From an uncultured Faecalibacterium sp. (GTDB taxonomy: Bacteria > Bacillota > Clostridia > Oscillospirales > Ruminococcaceae), in the NCBI GenBank assembly GCA_937907025.1, contig CALESJ010000049.1, forward strand, positions 25,550-89,549: a DNA stretch of 64,000 bases. Reading direction: 5' to 3'. Position numbers and translations under genes: made by a program. The notes beneath the pieces are model-generated. The model saw only the letters and a list, made by a program, of their open reading frames with translations, ran no database searches and was not told the origin of the DNA. Positions 33,989 to 42,514 of the stretch are shown one piece after another; position 1 is the stretch's first letter, and each line of letters opens with the position of its first letter.

Positions 33989-35128
33989 TCAGTGTTGTTC
34001 CAGAAGAAAACGCCGAACAGCGTCAAAATCTTCGGTGGCCAGACTTCCCTGGCACAGTTCGCCCCGGCCGCCGCCGCGGCCGTCAAAGGCGGCATTCAGC
34101 GCCTGGGCCACGGTGCGGGCCTCGCCCCCGGGCAGGTGCAGCACATAGGAGAGCCCCCGCCCGCCAGGAGAAAACACACCGCACAGGGCATTGGTACGTC
34201 CTGTCACGGCCAGGCACAGGCGGCGCAGGGTGTCGGAGTCGGCCGCCGGGCAGAGGAAGGCCGCCGGCTGTCCCGGCTGCGCCCCTGCGGCCCAGGCGGC
34301 ACCCAGGGCCTGCCGCAATGCAGCCATGCGTCGGTGGAGGGCCTCGGTGCTCTCGGCGCTGCGGGCCACGGCCTCCCGCAGGCGGCCTGGCCCGGCGCTG
34401 AGCAGCACCCCGGCTTCCTCGGCATCCCGCCAGGTTTCGGCCACCGCCCGCTGGGCTCGTTGGCCGCAGGCCACTGCCAACCGCATGCCGCCCTTGTAGT
34501 GCTGGGCGCTGAGAATCTTGATGAGCCCCACCTGCCCCGTGGTGCGCAGATGGGTCCCGCAGCAGGCGCACAGGTCCGCGCCGCCGGCGTCGGTCAGCCG
34601 CACGGGGCCGTCGATTTCCTTCTTGCTGCGGTAGGTCAGGGAGGCCAGCTCGGCGGGCGCCGGGTACCAGCACCGCACCGGGGCGTCCGCCCGCACGGCG
34701 GCGTTGGCCCGGGCCTCTGCCTGTGCCAGCTGGTCGGCGGTCAGGGGGATGTCGGTGTCCATACGCACCGCCGGGTCCCCGATGTGAAAGCCCACGTTCT
34801 CCGCCCCGAACAGCCGGTGCAGCGTACCGCTGAGGATGTGTTCCCCGGTATGCTGTTCCATGTGGTCCAGCCGCCGGTTCCAGTCGATTTCCCCGGTGAC
34901 CTGGGTGCCGGGCGTCAGAGGGGCATCGGTGTGGTGCCACACCACGCCCTCCCGCACCGACGTGTGGGACACAGCCGCGCCGCCCAGAATGCCGGTGTCG
35001 GCAGGCTGGCCGCCGCCTTCCGGATAAAAGGCCGTGCGGTCCAGCGCCACCTGCCAAGTCTTGCCGTCCGGCTCACAGGCCAGCACGCAGGCAGTAAAAC
35101 GGCGCAGAAATGCGTTGTTCTCATACAT
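33989..35128 (-). CDS. Alanyl-tRNA editing protein (AlaX-type with DHHA1 domain)
   Basis: About 379 residues; removes Ser or Gly wrongly attached to tRNA-Ala in trans. It has the AlaRS-like beta-barrel start (VALDRTAFYPEGGGQPADTG), the zinc site HTGEH (HxxxH) and CGTHL (CxxxH), and a C-terminal DHHA1-like region (about 230-379) with glycine-rich FDGRGGGRGELCQGS. This domain order is the AlaX-L form. No clean SD is visible before the ATG at 35128; an in-frame TTG at 35146, with AGGA eleven bases upstream, would give the more family-like start LQPTEKMYENNAF. Confidence 0.88.
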   Translation of the reverse strand: MYENNAFLRRFTACVLACEPDGKTWQVALDRTAFYPEGGGQPADTGILGGAAVSHTSVREGVVWHHTDAPLTPGTQVTGEIDWNRRLDHMEQHTGEHILSGTLHRLFGAENVGFHIGDPAVRMDTDIPLTADQLAQAEARANAAVRADAPVRCWYPAPAELASLTYRSKKEIDGPVRLTDAGGADLCACCGTHLRTTGQVGLIKILSAQHYKGGMRLAVACGQRAQRAVAETWRDAEEAGVLLSAGPGRLREAVARSAESTEALHRRMAALRQALGAAWAAGAQPGQPAAFLCPAADSDTLRRLCLAVTGRTNALCGVFSPGGRGLSYVLHLPGGEARTVAQALNAAFDGRGGGRGELCQGSLATEDFDAVRRFLLEQH

Positions 35129-35294
35129 TTTTTCAGTCGGCTGCAACAGGGTCCCATCCTTTCCGGGCTGCCCGGCCGGGCCGGGCGCCATATGGGTCTT
35201 ATTATATCATAAAACCGGGGTAGAAAAAAACAGGCAAATCCGGTATAATGAAAGAACTATATCGCTTAACCTCATTTTTTAGGAGTAGTACCAT

Positions 35295-36683
35295 ATGAAA
35301 CGTATCCTCTGTTCGGTTCTGGCCCTGGGTCTGCTGGCCGGATGTGCCCCCGCCGCCACCGGCGGCACTGCCACTGCCGAAACCGCCGAAACCGCCCCTG
35401 CACCCACCGCGGCCCCCCAGGAGCTGACCGTCTATTATGAAGCCGGTTCCCCCACCGCCGCCTCCCGTGCCCTGCAGCGCTATGCCGAAACCCAGGGTGT
35501 GGAGCTCACCGAGCTGGACAGTTCGGCGGATGCTTCCCAGGCCGACCTGGCCGTGCTGAGTGCCGCCCCTGCGGCCGATGATGCCGCCTGGATGAATATG
35601 GGGACCGACAGCCTGCTGTCCACCGCTGCCATCCGGGCCGGGGTAGATGCCGAAACCGCCGTGTCCGCTGTGACATCCCTGCCCCTGGGTAAGACCTTGT
35701 ACGGCTACTGGGCGGACAAGCGGGTGCTGGGTGCCCTGTTCCAGGCCGAGGACACCGACGCCCTGACCGCCAACCTGACCGCTGCGTCCTGGAGTGAATG
35801 GAGCAGCCTGGCCGAAACGGTGACCCAGTGGCTGGCGGAACCTGCCGAAACCACCGTCACCCTGAACGGCACCGAGTACACCCTGCCGGCCGAAAAGCCG
35901 GAAACCGCTGCCAACCTGAAATCGGTGTTCACCGTTCCTCTGACGCCGGCTTCCCTTTCTCTGGCCGGACCGACCTTTACCGGTGTGCTGCTGGCCGCCG
36001 GGGATACCCGCACCGAGGACACCCTGACCGGGCCGCTGAACGGGCTGTACAGTGCCCTGACCCTGGAACTTTCCAACCGGGATACCGGCACCTCCCCCGA
36101 CCAGGCCGGCGCCGCCGCCGCTTTGCAGAGCGGGGAAGCCCTGTTCTGCCGGAGCAGCCTGGCCGATCTGCTCATCAGCACCGAGGGTGACCTGCAGGAC
36201 AATCTGGTCTGCCTGCCTTTCAAGTGTGATTTTGTGGAGAGCGACCTTTCCACCACCGAATACAACCTCACCGGCCTGATGAATTATCCCATCCTGGCCA
36301 CCTCCGCCTGGCTGGCCATTCCCGCCGGGGCCGACGAGGAAGGCACCCGTGCCGCAGCTGCCGCCATCCTGTGGCTGTACACCAGCGAACCCGGCGAGGA
36401 AGCCCTTACCGAAACACTGGGCCTGATCACCCCCTGGGGCACTGCTTCCGATGACAGCACCGTCCGCCAGATGCAGATCGACCAGGTGGGCGCGGGCATC
36501 CTGCCGGAAGTGACCCTGACCCCCGCTGAGCAGCAGGCGCTGGCGGCAGCCGGTACGGCGCTCGGCTTTGACGATGCCGGTGCCGCCCGCACCGAGTTTG
36601 CCCGCACCGACCGGGACACCTGGCGCGGCGCCGTTGTTGCCGCCCTGGTACCGGCAGCGAGCACCGAAGACAGCGAAGGATGA
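35295..36683 (+). CDS. Extracellular solute-binding-protein-like lipoprotein
   Basis: 462 residues with a lipoprotein signal ending LLAGC (Cys17), followed by an Ala/Thr/Pro-rich linker and a region starting ELTVYYEAGSPTAASRALQRYAE. The second half (ATSAWLAIPAGADEEGTRAAAAAILWLYTSEPGEEALTETLGLITPWG) resembles family-1 ABC solute-binding proteins. No permease or ATPase gene is adjacent, so it is either an orphan receptor or not a transporter at all. A promoter-like TATAAT lies at 35244-35249. The ligand is unknown. Confidence 0.72.
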   Translation: MKRILCSVLALGLLAGCAPAATGGTATAETAETAPAPTAAPQELTVYYEAGSPTAASRALQRYAETQGVELTELDSSADASQADLAVLSAAPAADDAAWMNMGTDSLLSTAAIRAGVDAETAVSAVTSLPLGKTLYGYWADKRVLGALFQAEDTDALTANLTAASWSEWSSLAETVTQWLAEPAETTVTLNGTEYTLPAEKPETAANLKSVFTVPLTPASLSLAGPTFTGVLLAAGDTRTEDTLTGPLNGLYSALTLELSNRDTGTSPDQAGAAAALQSGEALFCRSSLADLLISTEGDLQDNLVCLPFKCDFVESDLSTTEYNLTGLMNYPILATSAWLAIPAGADEEGTRAAAAAILWLYTSEPGEEALTETLGLITPWGTASDDSTVRQMQIDQVGAGILPEVTLTPAEQQALAAAGTALGFDDAGAARTEFARTDRDTWRGAVVAALVPAASTEDSEG

Positions 36684-36715
36684 GTCAATGGGCAAACAAG
36701 CCAACTTCTCACATC

Positions 36716-36737
36716 TGTACAAAGAATTCTTTGTACA
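36716..36737. promoter_or_regulatory. Perfect 22-bp palindrome upstream of the degenerate GGDEF gene
   Basis: Each half is TGTACAAAGAA or its complement with no spacer. There is no T tract, so it does not look like a terminator. It lies 110 bases before the next start, with TTGAAC (36755) and TATAAA (36775) between, and may be an operator for a dimeric regulator. Confidence 0.5.
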
Positions 36738-36846
36738 AGGCTCCCGGTGAAATCTTGAACACTTTGTGCTAAAATATAAAATCAAGAGAACCAGGCCCGC
36801 GGGGCCGTCTTACTATTGACCGTAGGAGCGAAGGAGAGGCAACAGC

Positions 36847-37644
36847 ATGGAGTACACCCGTTCGCAGTTGATCGACCAGATCGCAGTTTTGCGCCGCCTG
36901 TTTGATGAGGTTTTTGTGGTGGATTCGGCCACCAGCCGCCGTCTGGACCTGGACGCCATGCAGCCGACGGACACCATCGAGTCCGTCCCTGACCTGGATG
37001 AGCAGGGACGGGCCTGGCGCCCGCTGTACGGGCAGGAAGGCACCATGACCGCCCTGTACTGGAGCGTGCTGCTGGACCGCCGCCCCTGTGTGCTGGTGGC
37101 GGTGTTCCGTCTGCCGGACCAGATGCACGGCGGCAGCCGGGAAGCTGCGGCATTGTCCCGCATGCTGACCCAGTGCCGCAGCGAGATGTGCCGTGACTAT
37201 GTGACCGGCGTGTACAACCGGTCTTATCTGGATGCCGAGTTCCGGGACCGGGTGGCCAAGGCCGCCGCAGCCGGGGAACCGGTGAGCGTAGCACTGGTGC
37301 GGGTGAATGAGTATGCCCGCCTGTGCCGCACCGAGAGCGTGGCCGCCGCCGACCGCTGCCTGACCACCGCGGCCGGTATCCTGAGCCTGGCCGTAGGCCC
37401 GGAGCAGGAGAACACCCCGCTCATCCGCCTGGAAGACGGCGTGTTCATGGTGGTGGGCATCGGCACCGACGCCCAGACCCTGGAGCATCAGCTGCGGGAC
37501 GCCCTGGATTCCGCCCGCCGCACCTTCTCCATCACCCTGGCCCGCCGGGGCGAATTCACCGCCACTGTGGTTTCCGCCGATTGGGCCGAAACCGGCAGCT
37601 GGGAATGGATGGTCAGCCTGGCCGAGCAGCGTCTGGGCGGCTGA
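36847..37644 (+). CDS. Degenerate GGDEF-domain protein
   Basis: 265 residues, no membrane segment. Residues 1-115 are an unassigned N-terminal region. From CRDYVTGVYNRSYLDAEFRDRV onward it follows the GGDEF fold: this is the xDxxTGxYNR start, and RLEDGVFMVVG stands where RxGGDEF should be. The signature therefore reads LEDGVF and the metal-binding Asp/Glu pair is lost, so cyclase activity is unlikely. It may bind GTP or c-di-GMP, or act through protein contacts. GAAGGAG lies upstream of the ATG. It is transcribed away from the lipoprotein gene's end, possibly under its own promoter. Confidence 0.8.
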   Translation: MEYTRSQLIDQIAVLRRLFDEVFVVDSATSRRLDLDAMQPTDTIESVPDLDEQGRAWRPLYGQEGTMTALYWSVLLDRRPCVLVAVFRLPDQMHGGSREAAALSRMLTQCRSEMCRDYVTGVYNRSYLDAEFRDRVAKAAAAGEPVSVALVRVNEYARLCRTESVAAADRCLTTAAGILSLAVGPEQENTPLIRLEDGVFMVVGIGTDAQTLEHQLRDALDSARRTFSITLARRGEFTATVVSADWAETGSWEWMVSLAEQRLGG

Positions 37645-37662
37645 ACCGAACCTGTATAGAAC

Positions 37663-37729
37663 ACCCCCTGTGTACGCATACTAACCGTGCCGCCAAAAAG
37701 CACGGCGAGCATGTACACAGGGGGTTTTT
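37663..37729 (+). terminator. Terminator hairpin that also contains the SD of the next gene
   Basis: Outer arms ACCCCCTGTGTAC / GTACACAGGGGGT (37663-37675, 37713-37725), inner arms CCGTGC / GCACGG, then TTTTTA. The AGGGGG in the right arm is eight bases before the ATG at 37733 and is the only SD-like sequence available to that gene. Confidence 0.85.
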
Positions 37730-37732
37730 ACT

Positions 37733-38182
37733 ATGTCGGAAACCGAAAAGATGCAAAACGACAACGAAAGCATGCTGCAGGAAGTGGTGCAGAACACCGA
37801 GATGGGCAAGAACACGCTGGAAGAACTGATGGGGCTGACCCATGACCAGGCCCTGAAAAGCGAGATGCTGCGCCAGCGCAACGAGTACCGCCGCCTGAAC
37901 CAGCAGGCCCACACGGCGCTGGATGCCATCGGCCGCCCGGCCAAAGGGCAGAGCGCTGCCGCCCGCATGAGCGTGAGCATGGGCATCCGCACCCGCACCA
38001 TGCTGGACAAATCCACCCGCAATCTGGCCACCATGCTGGCCGAGGGCAGCAGCCAGGGCATTCTGGACTGCAAGCGGGCCGAAACCGATTACCCGCTGGC
38101 CTCCCCGGGTGCCCACAAGCTCATGCAGGAGCTGTGTGATTTCCAGACCCAGGCCGAGGCCACCTGGCGGGAATTCATCTGA
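37733..38182 (+). CDS. Unrecognised 149-residue helical protein
   Basis: I do not recognise the family. The sequence is Met/Gln/Glu-rich and almost all helical, without signal peptide or membrane segment: MSETEKMQNDNESMLQEVVQNTEMGKNTLEELMG, then LRQRNEYRRLNQQAHTALDAIGRPAKGQS, a middle Met/Arg-rich patch MSVSMGIRTRTMLDKS, and a C-terminal helix ending ATWREFI. Codon use matches the neighbours and a terminator follows, so it is very likely a real gene. Its only ribosome-binding site is buried in the upstream terminator stem. It could be a cytoplasmic regulator or structural protein. Confidence 0.8.
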   Translation: MSETEKMQNDNESMLQEVVQNTEMGKNTLEELMGLTHDQALKSEMLRQRNEYRRLNQQAHTALDAIGRPAKGQSAAARMSVSMGIRTRTMLDKSTRNLATMLAEGSSQGILDCKRAETDYPLASPGAHKLMQELCDFQTQAEATWREFI

Positions 38183-38195
38183 CCCCAAAACAAAA

Positions 38196-38240
38196 ACCGG
38201 CCCCGTGTGATATCTGCCACACGGGACCGGTACTTTTTTA
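38196..38240. terminator. Terminator between the unrecognised gene and GH3
   Basis: Stem ACCGGCCCCGTGTG / CACACGGGACCGGT (one mismatch) with an 8-base loop, TTTTTT on the plus strand and TTTTTG on the minus strand. Confidence 0.88.
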
Positions 38241-38253
38241 CATAGGGGACGAA

Positions 38254-40530
38254 TCAGGTGCGCTCATCCTGGGGCGGGACCGCGCCGCGCAGGGCTGCCA
38301 GCAGACCGGGCATGGCTGCCGCCGCCTGGGGTCCGCCGAAGGCCACCAGACCACGCAGGGGCATACCGTCCATCATCTGCAGGGCGGCTTCTCCGGTGAT
38401 GACATCCCCGCCGTTCTGCCCGGCCTGCCCGCCGAAACGCTCCAGCATGGTGCGCAGGATAGGCGCAGTGCGGTCATCCCGCAGCAGGTCCCCCACGGCA
38501 GTGTTTTCGTCCACCGTCATGGGGCGGCGGTGGGCCGTGGTGTAATGCAGGGACAGCACCGTGGGAATATTGCGGCTGGAATGGCCCAGCAGCACTTTGT
38601 ATTCGCCGGGTTCGGCATACCAATCGCCCAGCTCTTCATCATAGTAGCACAGGTCCTGCCGGGTGACGGTGAAGGTAATGGTTTTCTCTTCCTCCGGTTC
38701 CAGGGCCACCTTGGCAAAATGCCGCAGTTCCTTGGGCGGGCGGGGCACAGCGTTCTCCGGCGGGGCGATGTACAGCTGCACCACCTCCCGGCCGAACCGG
38801 GCGCCGGAGTTGCGCACTGTCACCGAAACCTCCACACTGCCGTCATCGGTCAGGGTATCGGCCGACAGGGACGCGGACTTGTACACGAATCCGGTGTAGG
38901 AAAGGCCATGACCGAAAGGCCAGCGCACCGGCATCTTGCGGGCATCGTACCAGCGGTAACCCACGAACACACCCTCACGGTAATAGGCGGTGCGGCCGTT
39001 GCCGGGGTAGTCCAGATAGCAGGGGGTATCCTCCAGCCGCAGGGGCCAGGTTTCGGGCAGCCGGCCGCAGGGGTCCGCCTCGCCGTACAGCAGCGCATCG
39101 GTGGCGCGGCCCACGCCCTCGCCGCCCAGGTACATACACAGAACAGAGGACACGTCCTCGGCCCAGGGGCACTCCACCGGGCTGCCGGTATGCAGCACCA
39201 CCACGGTATTCTTCTGCACCGCCGCCACCCGGGCGATCAGGTTGTTCTGGGCGTCTGGCAGGCGCATATGCCGCCGGTCGTAGCCCTCACTCTCAAAGCT
39301 TTCGGGCAGACCGGCAAAGATCACGGCGGCATCGGCGTTTTCGGCCGCTTCCACCGCCCGCAAAAACTCGGTTTCCTCCCGCTGGTCACGATCTGCCGGG
39401 AAGCCCTCCACATAGTCCACCACCCGGCCGCGGGCGCGGGCCACATCCAGAGCGCTCTCCACCTTGTACGAGTTCACATGGCTGGAGCCGCCGCCCTGAT
39501 ACCGGGGCGCAGCGGCAAACCCGCCGATATACACCACTTTCTGGCCCTGCTTCAGCGGCAGAGAACCGCGGTTCTGCAGCAGCACCGCGCATTCGGCGGC
39601 CATGGCAGCTGCGTCGGCGTGGTCGCCGGGCAGGTCCAGTTCCGCCCCCACAGCAGCCCCCGCCAGGTCGGCGTGGCGCAGCACGATGTTCAGGATGCGG
39701 GCCACAGCCTTGTCCAGCACCGCTTCGTCCAGGGAGCCATCCCGCACCGCTGCCACGATCTTTTTGTCGTTGACGCCGCCGCAGCCGGGCATTTCCAGGT
39801 CCAGCCCGGCACACAGGCCCCGTACGCGGTCGGCCACAGCGCCCCAGTCGGACATGACAAAGCCTTCAAAGCCCCATTCCTTGCGCAGAATGTCGGTAAG
39901 CAGCATCCTGTTCTCGCTGGCATAGGTGCCGTTGATGCGGTTGTAGCTGCACATCACGGTCCAGGGGGCTGCTTCTTTCACCGCCGTTTCAAAGGCGGGC
40001 AGATAAATTTCCCGCAGGGTCCGCTCGGTCATATTGGAGGAGCAGGTCATGCGGCGGTACTCCTGGCTGTTGGCGGCAAAATGCTTGATGCTGGTGCCCA
40101 CGCCCTGGCTCTGTACACCCTGAATGTAAGCGGCGGCCAGCTTGCCGGCCAGGCAGGGGTCTTCGGAGTAATACTCAAAGTTGCGGCCGCACAGGGGGCT
40201 GCGCTTGATGTTCACCGCAGGGCCCAGCACGATCCCTACGCCCACAGCGCGGGCTTCGGCACCAATGGCCTTCCCTTCCCGGTGCAGCAGGTCCGGGTCG
40301 AAGCTGGCAGCCGCCGCACATCCGGCAGGGTAACAGACCGCCGTGATGCTGTCGTTTACGTCGCCGCCTTCTTTCTGGGTACGCAGGCCGTGGGGGCCGT
40401 CGGATACCATCATGGCCGGCACGCCCAGACGGCCCACCGCCTTGGTATGCCAGAAATCCGCACCGGAGCACAGCCCGGCCTTTTCTTCCAGCGTCATGCC
40501 GGCCAGAAGTTCGGAAATTGCAGGTTCCAT
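38254..40530 (-). CDS. Beta-glucosidase, glycoside hydrolase family 3
   Basis: 758 residues, no signal peptide, so a cytoplasmic enzyme acting on imported beta-glucosides. The GH3 N-terminal barrel carries KHFAANSQEYRRM and the nucleophile motif VMSDWGAV; the second domain follows, then a fibronectin type III-like domain (VSVTVRNSGARFGREVVQLY) and a roughly 90-residue C-terminal region (MTVDENTAVGDLLRDDRTAPIL...) seen in many clostridial GH3 enzymes. The ATG at 40530 follows AAGGAGG; an upstream frame extension has no SD. It is transcribed divergently from gdhA. Confidence 0.94.
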   Translation of the reverse strand: MEPAISELLAGMTLEEKAGLCSGADFWHTKAVGRLGVPAMMVSDGPHGLRTQKEGGDVNDSITAVCYPAGCAAAASFDPDLLHREGKAIGAEARAVGVGIVLGPAVNIKRSPLCGRNFEYYSEDPCLAGKLAAAYIQGVQSQGVGTSIKHFAANSQEYRRMTCSSNMTERTLREIYLPAFETAVKEAAPWTVMCSYNRINGTYASENRMLLTDILRKEWGFEGFVMSDWGAVADRVRGLCAGLDLEMPGCGGVNDKKIVAAVRDGSLDEAVLDKAVARILNIVLRHADLAGAAVGAELDLPGDHADAAAMAAECAVLLQNRGSLPLKQGQKVVYIGGFAAAPRYQGGGSSHVNSYKVESALDVARARGRVVDYVEGFPADRDQREETEFLRAVEAAENADAAVIFAGLPESFESEGYDRRHMRLPDAQNNLIARVAAVQKNTVVVLHTGSPVECPWAEDVSSVLCMYLGGEGVGRATDALLYGEADPCGRLPETWPLRLEDTPCYLDYPGNGRTAYYREGVFVGYRWYDARKMPVRWPFGHGLSYTGFVYKSASLSADTLTDDGSVEVSVTVRNSGARFGREVVQLYIAPPENAVPRPPKELRHFAKVALEPEEEKTITFTVTRQDLCYYDEELGDWYAEPGEYKVLLGHSSRNIPTVLSLHYTTAHRRPMTVDENTAVGDLLRDDRTAPILRTMLERFGGQAGQNGGDVITGEAALQMMDGMPLRGLVAFGGPQAAAAMPGLLAALRGAVPPQDERT

Positions 40531-40719
40531 AGGTTGATTTCCTCCTTGAAAAAACAGAGAAAAATGCAGATTCCGGCCCGCGGCCGGCTTTTTGTCCATT
40601 ATACATCACATATGTACATAAAGGATAGATATTTTGTGAAAATTTACAGCTTCTGTATATTGTGTAGTCGTATCATGTACATATGGCCCCGCCACGGCAA
40701 CAAAAGTTTCGCAAAAACC

Positions 40720-40748
40720 TTGTCAAATGTTCCCAAACGTGCTAACAT
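40720..40748 (+). promoter_or_regulatory. Promoter of gdhA
   Basis: TTGTCA (40720-40725), 17-base spacer, TAACAT (40743-40748). Confidence 0.7.
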
Positions 40749-40788
40749 AAAATCCGGTGAAAGAAAATTATATAAAGGAGTGTTACCC

Positions 40789-42135
40789 ATGTCCATCCAA
40801 AATGCCTATCTGGCCAACGTGTACGCGGGTCTGGCTCAGCGCAATGCCGAGCAGAAGGAATTCCTGCAGGCTGTTGACGAAGTTCTGGAATCCCTGGAAC
40901 CGGTCGTCGCCGCCCGCCCCGAGCTGGAGAAGAACGGCCTGATCGAGCGCCTGGTCGAGCCTGAGCGCGTCGTGATGTTCCGCGTGCCCTGGGTCGATGA
41001 CAACGGCAAGGTCCAGGTCAACCGCGGCTACCGTGTGCAGTTCAACTCTGCCATCGGCCCCTACAAGGGCGGCCTGCGCTTCCATCCCAGCGTGAACCTG
41101 TCCATCATCAAGTTCCTGGGCTTTGAACAGGTGTTCAAGAACAGCCTGACCGGCCTGCCCATGGGCGGCGGCAAGGGCGGCAGTGACTTTGACCCCCACG
41201 GCAAGAGCGATGCCGAGGTCATGCGTTTCTGCCAGAGCTTCATGACCGAGCTGTTCCGCCACATCGGCCCCGACACCGACGTGCCGGCCGGCGATATCGG
41301 CGTCGGCGGACGTGAAGTGGGCTATCTCTTCGGCCAGTACAAGCGCCTGCGCAATGAGTTCACCGGCGTTCTGACCGGCAAGGGCCTGACCTTCGGCGGC
41401 AGCCTGGCCCGCACCGAAGCCACCGGCTACGGCCTGTGCTACTTTGCGGACGAGATGCTCAAGGCCAACGGCAAGAGCTTCGACGGCGCCAAGGTGGTTG
41501 TTTCCGGTTCCGGCAACGTGGCCACCTACGCCAACCAGAAGGCCACCGAGCTGGGTGCCAAGGTCATCGCCATGAGCGATTCCAACGGCTACATCGTGGA
41601 CGAGAACGGCATTGACTACAAGGTCATCAAGGAGATCAAGGAAGTCAAGCGCGCCCGCATCAAGACCTATCTGGACTATGTGCCTTCCGCCAAGTATGTG
41701 GAAGGCAGCCAGGGCATCTGGACTGTCCCCTGCGACATCGCCCTGCCCTGCGCCACCCAGAACGAACTGCCGCTGGAAGGCGCCAAGGCTCTGGTGGCCA
41801 ACGGCTGCTACGCCGTGGCCGAAGGCGCCAACATGCCTTCCACCCCGGACGCCGTTGCCTACCTGCAGGCCAACAACGTGCTGTTTGCCCCGGCCAAGGC
41901 TTCCAACGCGGGCGGCGTGGCCACCTCCGGCCTGGAGATGAGCCAGAACTCCCTGCGTCTGTCCTGGACCTTTGAGGAAGTGGACGAACGCCTGCACAAC
42001 ATCATGAAGAACATCTATGCCAACGCGGCCAACGCCGCCGAAACCTACGGCATGAAGGGCAACCTGGTTGCCGGTGCGAACATCGCCGGCTTCACCAAGG
42101 TCGCCGACGCCATGCTGATGCAGGGCATCGTCTGA
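40789..42135 (+). CDS. gdhA: NADP-specific glutamate dehydrogenase
   Basis: 448-residue hexameric-type enzyme (450-residue class) aminating 2-oxoglutarate to glutamate. The substrate segment is GPYKGGLRFHPSVNLSIIKFLGFEQVFKNSLTGLPMGGGKGGSDFDP with the catalytic Lys, then DVPAGDIGVGGREVGYLFGQYKR. The Rossmann motif is VVSGSGNVATYANQKA, with SDSNGY at the end of the second strand, as in NADP-dependent members. The SD AAAGGAG precedes the ATG. Long frames running through this locus from 38530 belong to the antisense of GH3, not to this gene. It forms a monocistronic unit with promoter and terminator. Confidence 0.97.
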   Translation: MSIQNAYLANVYAGLAQRNAEQKEFLQAVDEVLESLEPVVAARPELEKNGLIERLVEPERVVMFRVPWVDDNGKVQVNRGYRVQFNSAIGPYKGGLRFHPSVNLSIIKFLGFEQVFKNSLTGLPMGGGKGGSDFDPHGKSDAEVMRFCQSFMTELFRHIGPDTDVPAGDIGVGGREVGYLFGQYKRLRNEFTGVLTGKGLTFGGSLARTEATGYGLCYFADEMLKANGKSFDGAKVVVSGSGNVATYANQKATELGAKVIAMSDSNGYIVDENGIDYKVIKEIKEVKRARIKTYLDYVPSAKYVEGSQGIWTVPCDIALPCATQNELPLEGAKALVANGCYAVAEGANMPSTPDAVAYLQANNVLFAPAKASNAGGVATSGLEMSQNSLRLSWTFEEVDERLHNIMKNIYANAANAAETYGMKGNLVAGANIAGFTKVADAMLMQGIV

Positions 42136-42162
42136 TTGTGACGAACACTCCGTAACAAGATA

Positions 42163-42201
42163 AAAACCTCCGGTTTCCGAAAAGGAACCGGAGGTTTTTT
42201 T
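42163..42201 (+). terminator. Terminator of gdhA
   Basis: Stem CCTCCGGTTTCC / GGAACCGGAGG with a GAAAA-type loop, followed by TTTTTTT. Confidence 0.95.
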
Positions 42202-42222
42202 GTTTGTGGGTGCTGAGACCGG

Positions 42223-42500
42223 CTCCCCTGTGTAAGGGGAGGCTTCCCGGAAGGGGCATTTAAATCCATTCCTTACTCACCGGCCCCAGCCGGTGAGAAG
42301 GCCGTCGTAAGGTGGCCGCATCTCGGGGTCTGGGGCCGCAGCCCCAGCCGGCGTCCACCGCATCGGAACGGTGGGACTTTTCGCTTCCTTTTGGTCACAA
42401 AAGGAAGGACTCTCCGGCAGACTGCCGTCCCCCCTCCCAGAAGCAACGGGGTCAACCAACCCCTCCGCCGCTGCGCGGCACCTCCCCTTACACAGGGGAG
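42223..42500. repeat. Expanded palindromic repeat unit (ends of the 139-bp family)
   Basis: CTCCCCTGTGTAAGGGGAG at 42223-42241 and CTCCCCTTACACAGGGGAG at 42482-42500 are the terminal blocks of the family, here 278 bp apart. The right-hand part, with CCCCTCCGCCGCTGCGCGGCACC, matches the right arm of copies 1 and 2; the middle contains ACCGGC-CCCA-GCCGGT and the 41-bp repeat. No gene is seen in 42136-42514. Confidence 0.75.
42378..42418. repeat. 41-bp palindrome-containing repeat, copy B (inverted)
   Basis: Reverse complement of 16708-16748 with one difference (GGATAG against GGAGAG). It contains the same perfect 10-bp inverted repeat around GTCA/TGAC. Confidence 0.75.
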
Positions 42501-42514
42501 GCTTTTGGTGAGAG

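Noticed and set aside
38254..40530. Frame extension of the GH3 start to 40599 as a signal peptide
   Set aside because: The extra residues overlap the SD AAGGAGG and do not form a signal peptide with a cleavage site.
38530..40788. Long plus-strand open frame leading into gdhA
   Set aside because: The part before 40789 is antisense to the GH3 gene and crosses two promoters. gdhA has its own SD and start at 40789.
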